A DNA stretch of 64,000 bases from JB111 sp049856295 (GTDB lineage: Bacteria; Actinomycetota; Actinomycetes; Actinomycetales; Actinomycetaceae), in contig NZ_JBNDMZ010000013.1 in assembly GCF_049856295.1 (NCBI RefSeq), positions 1-64,000 on the forward strand. The letters are read 5' to 3'. The notes under the pieces are model-generated. The model ran no database searches. It was not told the DNA's origin and worked only from the letters and a program-made list of their open reading frames with translations. This document shows positions 7,899 to 17,800 of this stretch, piece by piece (positions within the stretch are counted from its first letter, which is position 1; each line of letters starts with the position of its first letter). The position numbers and the translations under genes were made by a program.

Positions 7899-7928
7899 TT
7901 GCAGCACCTCTTGCAGGATGACTTGCAG
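7899..7928 (+). promoter_or_regulatory. three TTGCAG direct repeats at 12-bp spacing, probable MalR-type operator
   Basis: TTGCAG starts at 7899, 7911 and 7923, exactly 12 bp apart; the last two are CTTGCAG. They lie 56-85 bp upstream of the amylopullulanase start. CTTGCAG-type repeats are known before alpha-amylase and maltose genes of Streptomyces, where the LacI-family repressor MalR (Reg1) acts. A maltose- or glucose-responsive operator is therefore likely here. No confident -35/-10 pair was identified. Confidence 0.6.
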
Positions 7929-7983
7929 CCTGGTTGGGTAGGCGCCAGCGCACCGCCGCGCCCGACGAAGGAGTCACCGGTCC

Positions 7984-10900
7984 ATGAGCGTCACCCGACC
8001 TCGCCCAGTCACGTCCACCCTCGCCGTCCTCTCGGCGGTCGCTCTGCTGGGCTCCGGCCTCGCGGCCGGCGGAACGCTCGCCGCCGCGACGTCGGCCGGC
8101 GCGGTACAGGCCTCGCCCGCCGCCGGGACGGCACTGCCCGCGGCGCCGAGCCCCGCGGCGCCGCTTCCCGCGCCGGACACTCCCGCGGTACCCGCGCCCG
8201 ACGCGAGCGACCGCCAGGTCGTCCTTGCAGGCGACCTCCAGACCGAACTCGGCTGCGCCGCCGACTGGGACACCGCCTGTGCGGAGACCACACTGACGGG
8301 CACCGACGTCGAGGGTGTCTACGAGCTCACCGCCGAGGTCCCGGCGGGCACCTGGCAGTTCAAGGCCGCGCTCGACGGTGTCTGGGACGGCGCGATCGGC
8401 GACGGCGAGGACAACTACTCGATCACCCTCGCCGCGCCCACCACGGTCACCTTCCGGGTCGACGACGCCGCCGGCACCCTCGCCATCGATCTGCCCGACC
8501 TCCCGGGCGAGTACGACGAGTCCACCGATGACGCGCTCGTCGCCGAGCCCTATCGCGACGCGGGAGCGGGGGAGAGCTTCTACTTCGTCCTCACCGACCG
8601 GTTCGAGAACGGCGACCCGTCGAACGACACCGGCGGGATCGCGGGCGACCGGCTCGACCACGGCTTCGACCCGACGAACCGAGGCTTCTACCAGGGCGGC
8701 GACATCGCCGGCCTGAGCGAGCAGCTCGACTACATCGAGGGCCTGGGCACGACCGCGATCTGGCTCACGCCGTCGTTCGTCAACCGCCCCGTCCAGGGCG
8801 AGGGCGAGGACGCCTCCGCGGGGTACCACGGCTACTGGATCACCGACTTCACGCAGATCGACCCGCACCTGGGCACGAACGCCGAGCTCGAGGCCTTCAT
8901 CGACGACGCTCACGCCCGCGGCATCGACGTCTACTTCGACATCATCACCAACCACACGGCCGACAACTTCTCGTTCGCCGAGGGGGAGTACGCCTACCGG
9001 GACATCGCGACCTACCCCTACACGGACGCGGCCGGCACCGCCGTCGACGTCTCCGCGCTCGCCGGCTCGCCCGACTTCCCCGAGCTCGACCCGGCCACGT
9101 CGTTCCCCTACACGCCCGTGCGCAACGACGGCGCCGTCGACATGGTCCCCGAGCTGTTCAACGATCCCACCGTCTACCACCACCGCGGCAGCTCGACCTG
9201 GGAGGGCGAGTCCGTCACCTTCGGCGACTTCGAGAACCTCGACGACGTGATGACCGAGGACCCGCGCGTGGTCGCCGAGTTCATCGACATCTACACGACC
9301 TGGATGGACCTCGGCATCGACGGGTTCCGCATCGACACCGTCAAGCACGTCAACGTCGAGTTCTGGGAGGAGTTCACCGCCGCCCTCGACCTTCACGCCG
9401 AGGCTACGAACCCCGACTTCTTCACGTTCGGCGAGGTCTTCGACGCCGACGCGACGCTCACGTCCCCGTACGTGCGGGACACCGACATGACCTCGGTGCT
9501 CGACTTCGCTTACCAGTCCTCGGCCCTCAACTATGCGAGCGGCTACACCGCCCAGGGCCTCGCGGGTCTCTTCGCGTCCGACGACTACTACACGACCCCG
9601 CACTCGACCTCGACCTCCCTGCCGACCTTCCTCGGCAACCACGACATGGGGCGCGTCGGCTACCTCCTCCAGGGGCGCGGCGACGAGCTCGCCCGCTCCG
9701 AGCTCGGCCACTCCCTCATGTACCTCACGCGCGGTCAGCCGGTCGTCTACTACGGCGACGAGCAAGGGTTCGTCGGGACCGGCAACGACAAGGGCGCCCG
9801 GCAGTCGCTCTTCGCCTCCCGGACCGCCGAGTACACCGACCAGACCCTCCTCACCGGGGAGCAGGTCGGCTCCCGCGACCTCTTCGACACCGGCGCCCCG
9901 CTCTACACCCACATCGCCGAGCTCGCGCAGCTCCGCGAGGACCACCCCGCCCTCGTCACCGGCGCCCAGGTCGAGCTCTACGCCGAGTCGGGCGGCGGCG
10001 TGTACGCCTTCAGCCGCGTCGATCGCGCGGACCCCGTCGAGCACCTCGTGGCCGTCAACAACCTGACGACGCCGCAGACCGTCACCCTCGACACGCTCAG
10101 CCGCGACGCGACCTACACCCCGATCCTCGGCGACGGCGCCGCCCTCACCGCCGACGGCGCTCAGGTGACGATCGAGGTCCCGCCGCTCACGGCCCTCGCG
10201 TGGGTCGCCGACACCACCGTCGCACCGGTGGGCGACGGCACCCTCGAGATGTTCCCCGGCGGCACCGAGCTCGCCGGGTCCGGCAACACGCCGACCCTGG
10301 CACCGATCTCCGCCGACGTCCCGGACAACCACTACCTCGAGACCTCGTTCGCCTACCGGGTCGCCGGCGAGACCGACTGGCAGCCGCTCGGCGTCGCCGA
10401 GGACGACACCCCGCGCGTCTTCCACGACGTCGAGGGACTCGCCGCGGGCACCGTCGTCGAGTACCGCGCCGTGGCGACCGACGCCGACGGTGCCTCGTTC
10501 GCGGGCTCGACCTTCGGCGTCGTCGGATACGACCTCTCCGGCACGCCGGCGGACGACGGCCCGGGCGACGGCGAGATCGTCACCGTCCCCGGCTCCCACC
10601 AGGCCGCCATGGGCTGCCCCGGTGACTGGCAGCCCGGCTGCGCCGACTCCGCGCTCACCCTCGACGAGGCCTCCGGCCTCTACGTCGGCACCTTCGATCT
10701 CCCCGCCGGCGACTACGAGTACAAGATTGCGATCGGCGACAGCTGGGACGTCAACTACGGCGCCGGCGGCGTCCCCGGCGGAGACAACGTCAGCTACAGC
10801 CACGACGGCGGCGAGATCACCTTCGTCTACGACCCCGCCACCCACCTGTTCACGAGCACCGCCGAGGGGCCGCTCGTCACCCTTCCCGGATCGTTCCAGC

Positions 10901-13900
10901 CGGCGCTCGGCTGCGGCTCCGACTGGGCGCCCGACTGCCTCGCCTCGCTCATGTGGGACGCGGACGGCGACGGCGTCTACACCTTCACCACCACCGAGAT
11001 CCCCGTGGGCAGCCACGAGGTCAAGGCCGCGCACGGCCGTTCCTGGGCCGAGAACTACGGGGTCGGCGGCGAGCTCGACGGCGCGAACTACCCGTTCGTC
11101 GTCTCCTCCGACGGCGAGGAGGTCACCTTCTCCTACGACCTCGCCACCCACGTGCTCGACATCTCGGTGGAGAACCCGGCGGTGCCGGGCACCGGCCAGA
11201 CGCTGGCCCACTGGGTCGACCGGGGGACCATCCTGTGGCCCACCGACCTCGCCGGTGACGACCCGACCGGATCGACCTACACCCTCCATCACGCGGCCGA
11301 CGGCGGCATGGCCGTCGTCGACGGGGCCGTGACCGGGGCTGACGGCTCGATCACCCTGAGCTACGACACGGCCGGTCCCACCGACGAGCAGGCCGCGACC
11401 TGGCCGCACCTCGCCGGCATGTCGGCCCTGAGCGTCGACGAGGCGGACCGCGCAGTCTTCGAGGAGGCCCTGCGCGGCCAGCTCCTCGTCACCCGCACCG
11501 GAGACACGGTCGAGGCGGCCACCGGCGTGCAGGTCCCCGGGGTGCTCGACGACCTCTACGCCGACGGCGCGAGGCAGACCGCGCTCGGCCCGGTCGTCGA
11601 GGGCGGGGTCCCGCACCTCGCGATCTGGGCGCCCACCGCCCGCACCGTCACCCTCCAGCTCTTCGACGACGCCGCCGGCACCGGTGAGCCCACCGAGGTC
11701 GAGATGACCCGGGACGAGGACGGCACGTGGTCCGCCGCGGGCAGCGCCGACTGGCTGGGCCGCGCCTACCGCTACGACGTCGAGGTGTTCGTCCCGTCGA
11801 CCGGGCAGGTCGAGCACAACGTCGTCACCGACCCCTACTCCCTCGCACTGACGACGAACAGCACGCACTCGGTGCTGCTCGACCTCGACGACCCCGCGCT
11901 GGCCCCCGAGGTCTGGACGGACAGCGAGGCCCCCGTGATCGAGGACTTCGTCGACCGGTCGATCTACGAGCTGCACGTGCGCGACTTCTCCATCTCCGAC
12001 GAGACGGTCCCCGAGGAGCTGCGCGGCACGTACGGCGCGTTCGCGCTCGAGGGCACCGACGGGGTCGAGCACCTCGAGGAGCTCGCCGACGCCGGGATGA
12101 ACACCATCCACCTCCTGCCCACCTTCGACATCGCCACGATCGAGGAGGACCGGGCGGAGCAGGTCGTCCCGGAGATCCCCGACGCCGGACCGGCGTCCAC
12201 CGAGCAGCAGGCCGCGGTGAGCGCGGTGGCCGACCAGGACGCCTTCAACTGGGGCTACGACCCGCTGCACTACTCCGTCCCGGAGGGCTCCTACGCGTCC
12301 GACGGGAACCAGGACGGCGGCGACCGCGTGGTCGAGTACCGCGAGATGGTCGGCGGGCTGCACCGCTCCGGCTACCAGGTGGTCCTCGACCAGGTCTTCA
12401 ACCACACGGCCGCGTCGGGCCAGTCCGAGCAGTCCGTGCTCGACCGGGTCGTGCCCGGCTACTACCACCGGCTCTCGCTGACGGGGCAGGTGGAGACCTC
12501 GACCTGCTGCCAGAACATCGCCACCGAGCATGCGATGGCGGAGCAGCTGATGGTCGACTCGGTCGTCACGTGGGCGCGGGAGTACCGGGTCGACGGGTTC
12601 CGGTTCGACCTCATGGGCCACCACAGCCGGGAGAACATGGAGGCCGTCCGGGCCGCGCTCGACGAGCTCACCCTCGAGGACGACGGCGTCGACGGGTCCG
12701 AGATGTACATCTACGGCGAGGGCTGGAACTTCGGCGAGGTGACGGACAACGCCCGGTTCGAGCAGGCCACGCAGGGCCAGCTCGACGGCACCGACATCGG
12801 CGCCTTCAACGACCGGCTGCGCGACGCCGTCCACGGCGGCGGCCCGTTCGACGAGGACAAGCGGGAGAACCAGGGCTTCGGCACCGGACTGTTCACCGAC
12901 CCCAACGGCGTCTCGACGGCGACACCCGAGGAGCAGCGCGCCGACCTTCTCCACCGCACGGACCTCGTCCGGCTCGGCATGGCGGGCAACCTGGCGGACT
13001 ACACGTTCGTCACGAGCACCGGGTCCGAGCAGCGCGGCGACGAGCTCGACTACAACGGGGCGCCCGCCGGGTACGCCTCCTCGCCGTCGGAGTCCGTCAA
13101 CTACGTCGACGCGCACGACAACGAGACGCTCTACGACCTCGGAATCTGGCGCCTGCCCACCGACACGTCGATGGCTGACCGGGTCCGGATGAACACCCTG
13201 TCCCTCGCCACGGTCGCGCTCGGGCAGTCCCCGGCGTTCTGGCACGCAGGCACCGACCAGCTCCGATCGAAGTCGATGGACCGGGACAGCTACAACTCCG
13301 GCGATCACTTCAATGCGGTCGACTGGTCCGGGCAGTCGAACAACTTCGGGGTCGGCCTGCCGCCGGAGGAGAAGAACGGCGCCCACTGGGACCTGCTCAC
13401 GCCGCTGCTGGAGAATCCGGCGCTCACCCCCGAGCCGGCGGACATCGCGGCCGCGCACGAGCAGTCGCTCGACCTGATGCGGCTGCGGACATCGACCGAG
13501 CTGTTCCGCCTCGGGGACGCCGATGCGATCCAGGAGATGGTCACCTTCCCCAACGGGGGAGCGGACGCCACCCCCGGTCTGCTCGTCATGTCGGTGGACG
13601 ACACGACGGGACGTGACGTCGACCCGGATCTCGACCGGCTCGTCACGGTCTTCAACGCCTCGCCCGAGCCGATCACCGAGGCCGTCGACGGACTGGCCGG
13701 TGTCGAGCTCGCCCTCCACGAGGTCCAGGCGAACGGCGACGACGAGGTGGTCCGCGGCACCACGTGGGACGCGGCCACCGGCACGGTGACGATCCCGGCG
13801 CGCACCGTCGCCGTCCTCGTGGCGGAGCAGGACGCCGAGCCGCCCGTCGAGCCGGCCCCGACCCACGGGTTCTTCCTCGACAACGGCTGGGACGACTCGC

Positions 13901-14544
13901 CCGACCACATCTTCCGCTTCGGCGTCCCGTCGGCCCAGGTCGTCGTGGGCGACTGGGACGGCGACGGCACCGACACCGTCGGCGTGCGCGACAACGCGAC
14001 GTTCTTCCTGCGCAACCGGCACGCCGCCGGCTCGGCCGACGTCGTGCTGGTCTACGGGCACCGCGGGGACGAGGTGCTCGTCGGCGACTGGGACGGCGAC
14101 GGTGTGGACACCTTCGCCGTCCGCCGCGGCAACCGGTTCCACCTGCGCAACTCTCTGACCAGCGGCCCGGCGGACGTCACGCTCGACTACGGCCGGGCGA
14201 GCGATCCGGTGCTCGTGGGGGACTGGGACGCCGACGGAGCGGACACCCTCGGCGTACGCCGGGGGAGCCGCTACTTCCTCGACGACTCCCTCGCTGGCGG
14301 GTGGGCGTCCCAGGAGTTCACCTACGGACGCGACGGTGACGTCGTGCTCGTGGGCGACTGGGACGGCGACGGTCACGACACGCTCGCGGTCCGCCGAGGC
14401 AACCGGTACCTCCTGCGCAACTCGTTCACCGACGGCTGGGCCGACCTCGACCTCACCTACGGACGCGCGGACGACGAGGTGCTCGTCGGCGACTGGGACG
14501 GCGACGGGACGGACACGCTGGGGGTGCGTCGTCGGCCGTCCTGA
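7984..14544 (+). CDS. secreted amylopullulanase (alpha-amylase plus pullulanase) with C-terminal propeller
   Basis: A 2186-residue extracellular enzyme for starch and pullulan. A signal peptide spans about residues 1-40, followed by an Ala/Pro linker. An X25-type starch module lies at about 75-165. A GH13 alpha-amylase domain (about 195-740) has nucleophile D451 in GFRIDT, acid E484 in FGEVF and D554 in GNHD. Two further X25 modules follow (about 864-955 and 964-1058), then pullulanase N-domains. A GH13 type I pullulanase domain has FNWGYDP near 1421, D1542 in GFRFDLMGHH, E1579 in YGEGWNFG and D1712 in DAHDN. Residues about 1960-2186 are five 45-residue DWDGDG repeats shared with the next two genes. 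ATG 7984 has GAAGGAG upstream. The two-catalytic-domain layout resembles bifidobacterial ApuB. Confidence 0.93.
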   Translation: MSVTRPRPVTSTLAVLSAVALLGSGLAAGGTLAAATSAGAVQASPAAGTALPAAPSPAAPLPAPDTPAVPAPDASDRQVVLAGDLQTELGCAADWDTACAETTLTGTDVEGVYELTAEVPAGTWQFKAALDGVWDGAIGDGEDNYSITLAAPTTVTFRVDDAAGTLAIDLPDLPGEYDESTDDALVAEPYRDAGAGESFYFVLTDRFENGDPSNDTGGIAGDRLDHGFDPTNRGFYQGGDIAGLSEQLDYIEGLGTTAIWLTPSFVNRPVQGEGEDASAGYHGYWITDFTQIDPHLGTNAELEAFIDDAHARGIDVYFDIITNHTADNFSFAEGEYAYRDIATYPYTDAAGTAVDVSALAGSPDFPELDPATSFPYTPVRNDGAVDMVPELFNDPTVYHHRGSSTWEGESVTFGDFENLDDVMTEDPRVVAEFIDIYTTWMDLGIDGFRIDTVKHVNVEFWEEFTAALDLHAEATNPDFFTFGEVFDADATLTSPYVRDTDMTSVLDFAYQSSALNYASGYTAQGLAGLFASDDYYTTPHSTSTSLPTFLGNHDMGRVGYLLQGRGDELARSELGHSLMYLTRGQPVVYYGDEQGFVGTGNDKGARQSLFASRTAEYTDQTLLTGEQVGSRDLFDTGAPLYTHIAELAQLREDHPALVTGAQVELYAESGGGVYAFSRVDRADPVEHLVAVNNLTTPQTVTLDTLSRDATYTPILGDGAALTADGAQVTIEVPPLTALAWVADTTVAPVGDGTLEMFPGGTELAGSGNTPTLAPISADVPDNHYLETSFAYRVAGETDWQPLGVAEDDTPRVFHDVEGLAAGTVVEYRAVATDADGASFAGSTFGVVGYDLSGTPADDGPGDGEIVTVPGSHQAAMGCPGDWQPGCADSALTLDEASGLYVGTFDLPAGDYEYKIAIGDSWDVNYGAGGVPGGDNVSYSHDGGEITFVYDPATHLFTSTAEGPLVTLPGSFQPALGCGSDWAPDCLASLMWDADGDGVYTFTTTEIPVGSHEVKAAHGRSWAENYGVGGELDGANYPFVVSSDGEEVTFSYDLATHVLDISVENPAVPGTGQTLAHWVDRGTILWPTDLAGDDPTGSTYTLHHAADGGMAVVDGAVTGADGSITLSYDTAGPTDEQAATWPHLAGMSALSVDEADRAVFEEALRGQLLVTRTGDTVEAATGVQVPGVLDDLYADGARQTALGPVVEGGVPHLAIWAPTARTVTLQLFDDAAGTGEPTEVEMTRDEDGTWSAAGSADWLGRAYRYDVEVFVPSTGQVEHNVVTDPYSLALTTNSTHSVLLDLDDPALAPEVWTDSEAPVIEDFVDRSIYELHVRDFSISDETVPEELRGTYGAFALEGTDGVEHLEELADAGMNTIHLLPTFDIATIEEDRAEQVVPEIPDAGPASTEQQAAVSAVADQDAFNWGYDPLHYSVPEGSYASDGNQDGGDRVVEYREMVGGLHRSGYQVVLDQVFNHTAASGQSEQSVLDRVVPGYYHRLSLTGQVETSTCCQNIATEHAMAEQLMVDSVVTWAREYRVDGFRFDLMGHHSRENMEAVRAALDELTLEDDGVDGSEMYIYGEGWNFGEVTDNARFEQATQGQLDGTDIGAFNDRLRDAVHGGGPFDEDKRENQGFGTGLFTDPNGVSTATPEEQRADLLHRTDLVRLGMAGNLADYTFVTSTGSEQRGDELDYNGAPAGYASSPSESVNYVDAHDNETLYDLGIWRLPTDTSMADRVRMNTLSLATVALGQSPAFWHAGTDQLRSKSMDRDSYNSGDHFNAVDWSGQSNNFGVGLPPEEKNGAHWDLLTPLLENPALTPEPADIAAAHEQSLDLMRLRTSTELFRLGDADAIQEMVTFPNGGADATPGLLVMSVDDTTGRDVDPDLDRLVTVFNASPEPITEAVDGLAGVELALHEVQANGDDEVVRGTTWDAATGTVTIPARTVAVLVAEQDAEPPVEPAPTHGFFLDNGWDDSPDHIFRFGVPSAQVVVGDWDGDGTDTVGVRDNATFFLRNRHAAGSADVVLVYGHRGDEVLVGDWDGDGVDTFAVRRGNRFHLRNSLTSGPADVTLDYGRASDPVLVGDWDADGADTLGVRRGSRYFLDDSLAGGWASQEFTYGRDGDVVLVGDWDGDGHDTLAVRRGNRYLLRNSFTDGWADLDLTYGRADDEVLVGDWDGDGTDTLGVRRRPS

Positions 14545-14693
14545 CCGGGCCGAAGGTCCCGGCGGGCACGCCCGCTCTCGCGACGCCCGCGCTCCTCGCA
14601 CTCGGGGTGGCGGCCTGCAGCGGTGACGACGAGCCGGCCGACGGCGACTCCGCGGCCTCCATCGACGAGACGCTGAGCGTCTACGGGCAGTGA
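14545..14693 (+). pseudogene. remnant of a lipoprotein gene (signal peptide and a few residues only)
   Basis: In the frame ending with TGA at 14691, the region reads as a lipoprotein start: a hydrophobic run ATPALLALGVAAC with a lipobox (VAAC), then the acidic linker SGDDEPADGDSAAS and TLSVYGQ before the stop. This is what the first 40-45 residues of an ABC solute-binding lipoprotein look like. There is no ATG, GTG or TTG in frame between the pullulanase stop and the hydrophobic run, and no mature domain. I read it as a deletion scar, possibly of a maltodextrin-binding protein next to the pullulanase. A very short functional peptide using a CTG start is less likely. Confidence 0.5.
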
Positions 14694-14862
14694 CCGCGTA
14701 GCGGGCAGGACCGCTGTCCGGGTGACGGCCCGCTGAACGCGGGATGACCGTTGGTGGGCGGGTCCGTGCGAGCGGTCCCGGCGTCGGTGCCGCGTGTCAC
14801 CATGACCGCGCGCGGCACCGGACCGGTGCCGCCGACCGCACACCACCGAGGAGCTGCGCGAC
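14694..14862. other. intergenic region before the nuclease gene
   Basis: 169 bp with no gene seen. Together with the lipoprotein scrap it makes a 318-bp gap after the pullulanase. GAGGAG at 14848-14853 is the ribosome binding site of the gene at 14863. No clear terminator or promoter was recognised. Confidence 0.5.
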
Positions 14863-17800
14863 GTGACTGATCGCCCCACCACCGGACGACGGGGGGTGGG
14901 GCTGGGCGCCGTCGTCGCTCTCGGCCTGACCTCCGTGGTCGTCCCCGTGGCCGCCCTGCCGGCCGCCGCCGCACCCGACGACTCGGCCGTCGTCATCACC
15001 GAGTACTACGCGCGCGGCGGGTCCGCGAACGCGCCGTACCAGCAGAAGTTCGTCGAGCTGTACAACCCGACGGACGAGCCGATCGACCTGTCCGGGATGT
15101 CGCTGCAGTACCGGTCCGCGACCGGTAGCGGCGCGACGAACAACAACGTCGCCCTCGAGGGCACCATCGAGCCCGGTGAGCACTTCGTCGTCTCCGGTGC
15201 CTCGAACGGCGGCAACGGTGAGGACATCTCCGCGCTGGCCGACCAGGACGCTGGGGGCTCGTTCAACCCGGGCGGGACCAACGGGGTCGTCGTGCTGGTC
15301 GACGGCACGGACAACGTCACTCTCCCGCAGGGCACCGTGGCCACCGGTGACCTCGACGGCGCGATCGTCGACCTCGTCGGCACCGGCACCGCCACGACCT
15401 TCGAGACAGCCGCGGCCGCCTCCGAGGGAAACAACAGCACTCCGCTGTCCTGGCAGCGCGACGGGTTCGCCGACTCGGACGACAACTCGACCGACTTCAC
15501 GATGGCCGCCCCGACCCCCGAGATCGAGGGCGGCGGCGATCCGGACCCCGACCCGGACCCCGAGCCCGGCGAGCCCGTGACGATCGAGGAGATCCAGGGC
15601 GAGGGCGACGCGACCCCGCTCGCGGGCCAGTCCGTCACCACTCGCGGCGTCGTCACCGCCGTCTACCCGACCGGCGGCTTCAACGGCTTCACGATCCAGA
15701 CCGAGGGCACGGGCGGCGACCTGACGGAGCACACCGCGTCGTCGGGCATCTTCGTCTACGGACCCGACGTCGTGGGAGACGTCGAGATCGGTGACTTCGT
15801 CGAGGTCTCCGGCGAGGCCGGCGAGTACTTCGGGCTCACGCAGATCTCGGGCCCGACCGTCACGCCGCTCGAGGAGGAGTTCGCCGCCGTCGAGCCGGTC
15901 GAGGCCGCGTGGCCCGAGACGGACGCCGAGCGCGAGCTCTACGAGTCGATGCTCATGCTCCCGACCGACGAGTTCACCGTCTCGAACACGTACTGGACGC
16001 TCCAGTACGGCGAGGTCGGGCTCGCCACCGGCGACAGCCCGCTCGTCACCCCGACCGACGTCGCGAACCCGGTCACCGACCCCGAGGGCGTCGCCGCGGC
16101 CGAGGCCGACAACGCCGCCCGCGGCGTCGTGCTCAACGACGGCTCGAGCTTCAACCTCATCAACTTCAACTTCGAGGACCACGAGATCCCGCTGCCGTAC
16201 GTCACGCCGGAGGCGCCGCTGCGGACCGGGGCGTCGGCCACGATCAGCTCGCCCGTCGTCGTTGACTTCCGTCGTGTCCAGAACGGGGACAGCGCGTGGA
16301 GCTTCCAGCCCACGACGCGTGCGACCGGCGAGAACTACACCGAGTGGGTCTCGTTCGAGAACGACCGCGCGGAGCACGCCGCACCCGCAGAGGTCGGCGG
16401 CAACATCCAGGTCGCCTCGTTCAACGTCCTCAACTACTTCTCCACCCTCGGCGAGGACGAGGAGGGCTGCGAGTTCTACCCCGACCGCGAAGGCAACCCG
16501 ACGACCGCCGACTGGTGCGACGTCCGCGGCGCCTGGTCGAGCGAGGCGTTCGCCCGCCAGGAGGAGAAGATCGTCGAGGCGATCAACACCCTCGACGCCG
16601 ACGTCGTCGCGCTCGAGGAGATCGAGAACTCGGCCGAGTTCGGCCAGGACCGCGACGCGGCCCTCGCCACGCTGACCGAGGCCCTCAACGAGGACGCCGG
16701 CGCCGGAACGTGGGGCTACGTCGAGTCGCCCGCCGAGCTGCCCGCCGACGAGGACGTCATCCGCACGGCCTTCATCTACCGGATCGACACGATCTCGCCC
16801 GTCGGCGACTCGGTGATCCTCACGGACAGCCCCGCGTTCGGCAACGCGCGCGAGCCGCTGGCCCAGGAGTTCGCCGCCGTCGGCGCGGACGAGGAGCTCT
16901 CGGAGACGACCTTCGTCGTCACCGCGAACCACTTCAAGTCCAAGGGCTCCGGCACGGACGACGGCACCGGGCAGGGCAACGCCAACCCGGACCGCATCGC
17001 CCAGGCCGAGGCGCTCGTCGAGTTCACCGAGGAGAACTGGGGCGCTGAGCAGCCCGTCCTCCACGCCGGTGACTTCAACGCCTACACCGCCGAGGACCCC
17101 ATGCAGATCCTCTACGGCGCCGGCTACACCAACCTCACCGAGTTCGAGCGTTCCGGCGCCCACAGCTACAACTTCGACGGCATGGACGGGTCGCTCGACC
17201 ACATCCTCGCCAACGAGGCCGCGCTGGAGCTGTTCACCGGCTCCGCGATCTGGGAGATCAACGCCAACGAGCCGCTCGCGCTCGAGTACAGCCGGCACAA
17301 CTACAACGTGACGAACTTCCACGAGGTCTCGCCGTTCCGGTCCTCCGACCACAACCCGGGCATCGTCGGTCTCGACATCCCGGTCTCCGGTGGCGAGGAG
17401 CCGGAGGAGCCGGTCGTGGTGACTCCTGAGGACGTGGTGTTCACGGACGCGGACGGGACCGACGCGGACACCTTCACGGTCCCGGCGGTCGAGGGCGTGG
17501 AGTACCTGGTCGGCGACGAGGTCGTCGAGGCGGGCACGCACCCCGGCGAGGGGACCGTGACCGTCACGGCGCGCGCCGCCGACGGGTACGAGCTGGCCGA
17601 GGACGCCACCACCGAGTGGAGCCACACCTTCGACGACAGCACGACGCCGGACCCCGACCCCGAGCCGGTTCCCCCGACCCCGGGTCGTGGGTTCTACCTC
17701 AACGACGGCTGGGACATCTGGGCCGACCACGAGTTCTCCTTCGGTCGCCCCGGCGACCAGGTGCTCGTGGGTGACTGGGACGGCAACGGGTCCGACACGC

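Noticed and set aside
7654..14601. A 2315-codon open frame on the minus strand opposite the amylopullulanase
   Set aside because: It mirrors the plus-strand gene in high-GC DNA; the protein is a monotonous run of V, G, R, D and E with no domains. The plus strand has a full set of catalytic motifs and a signal peptide.
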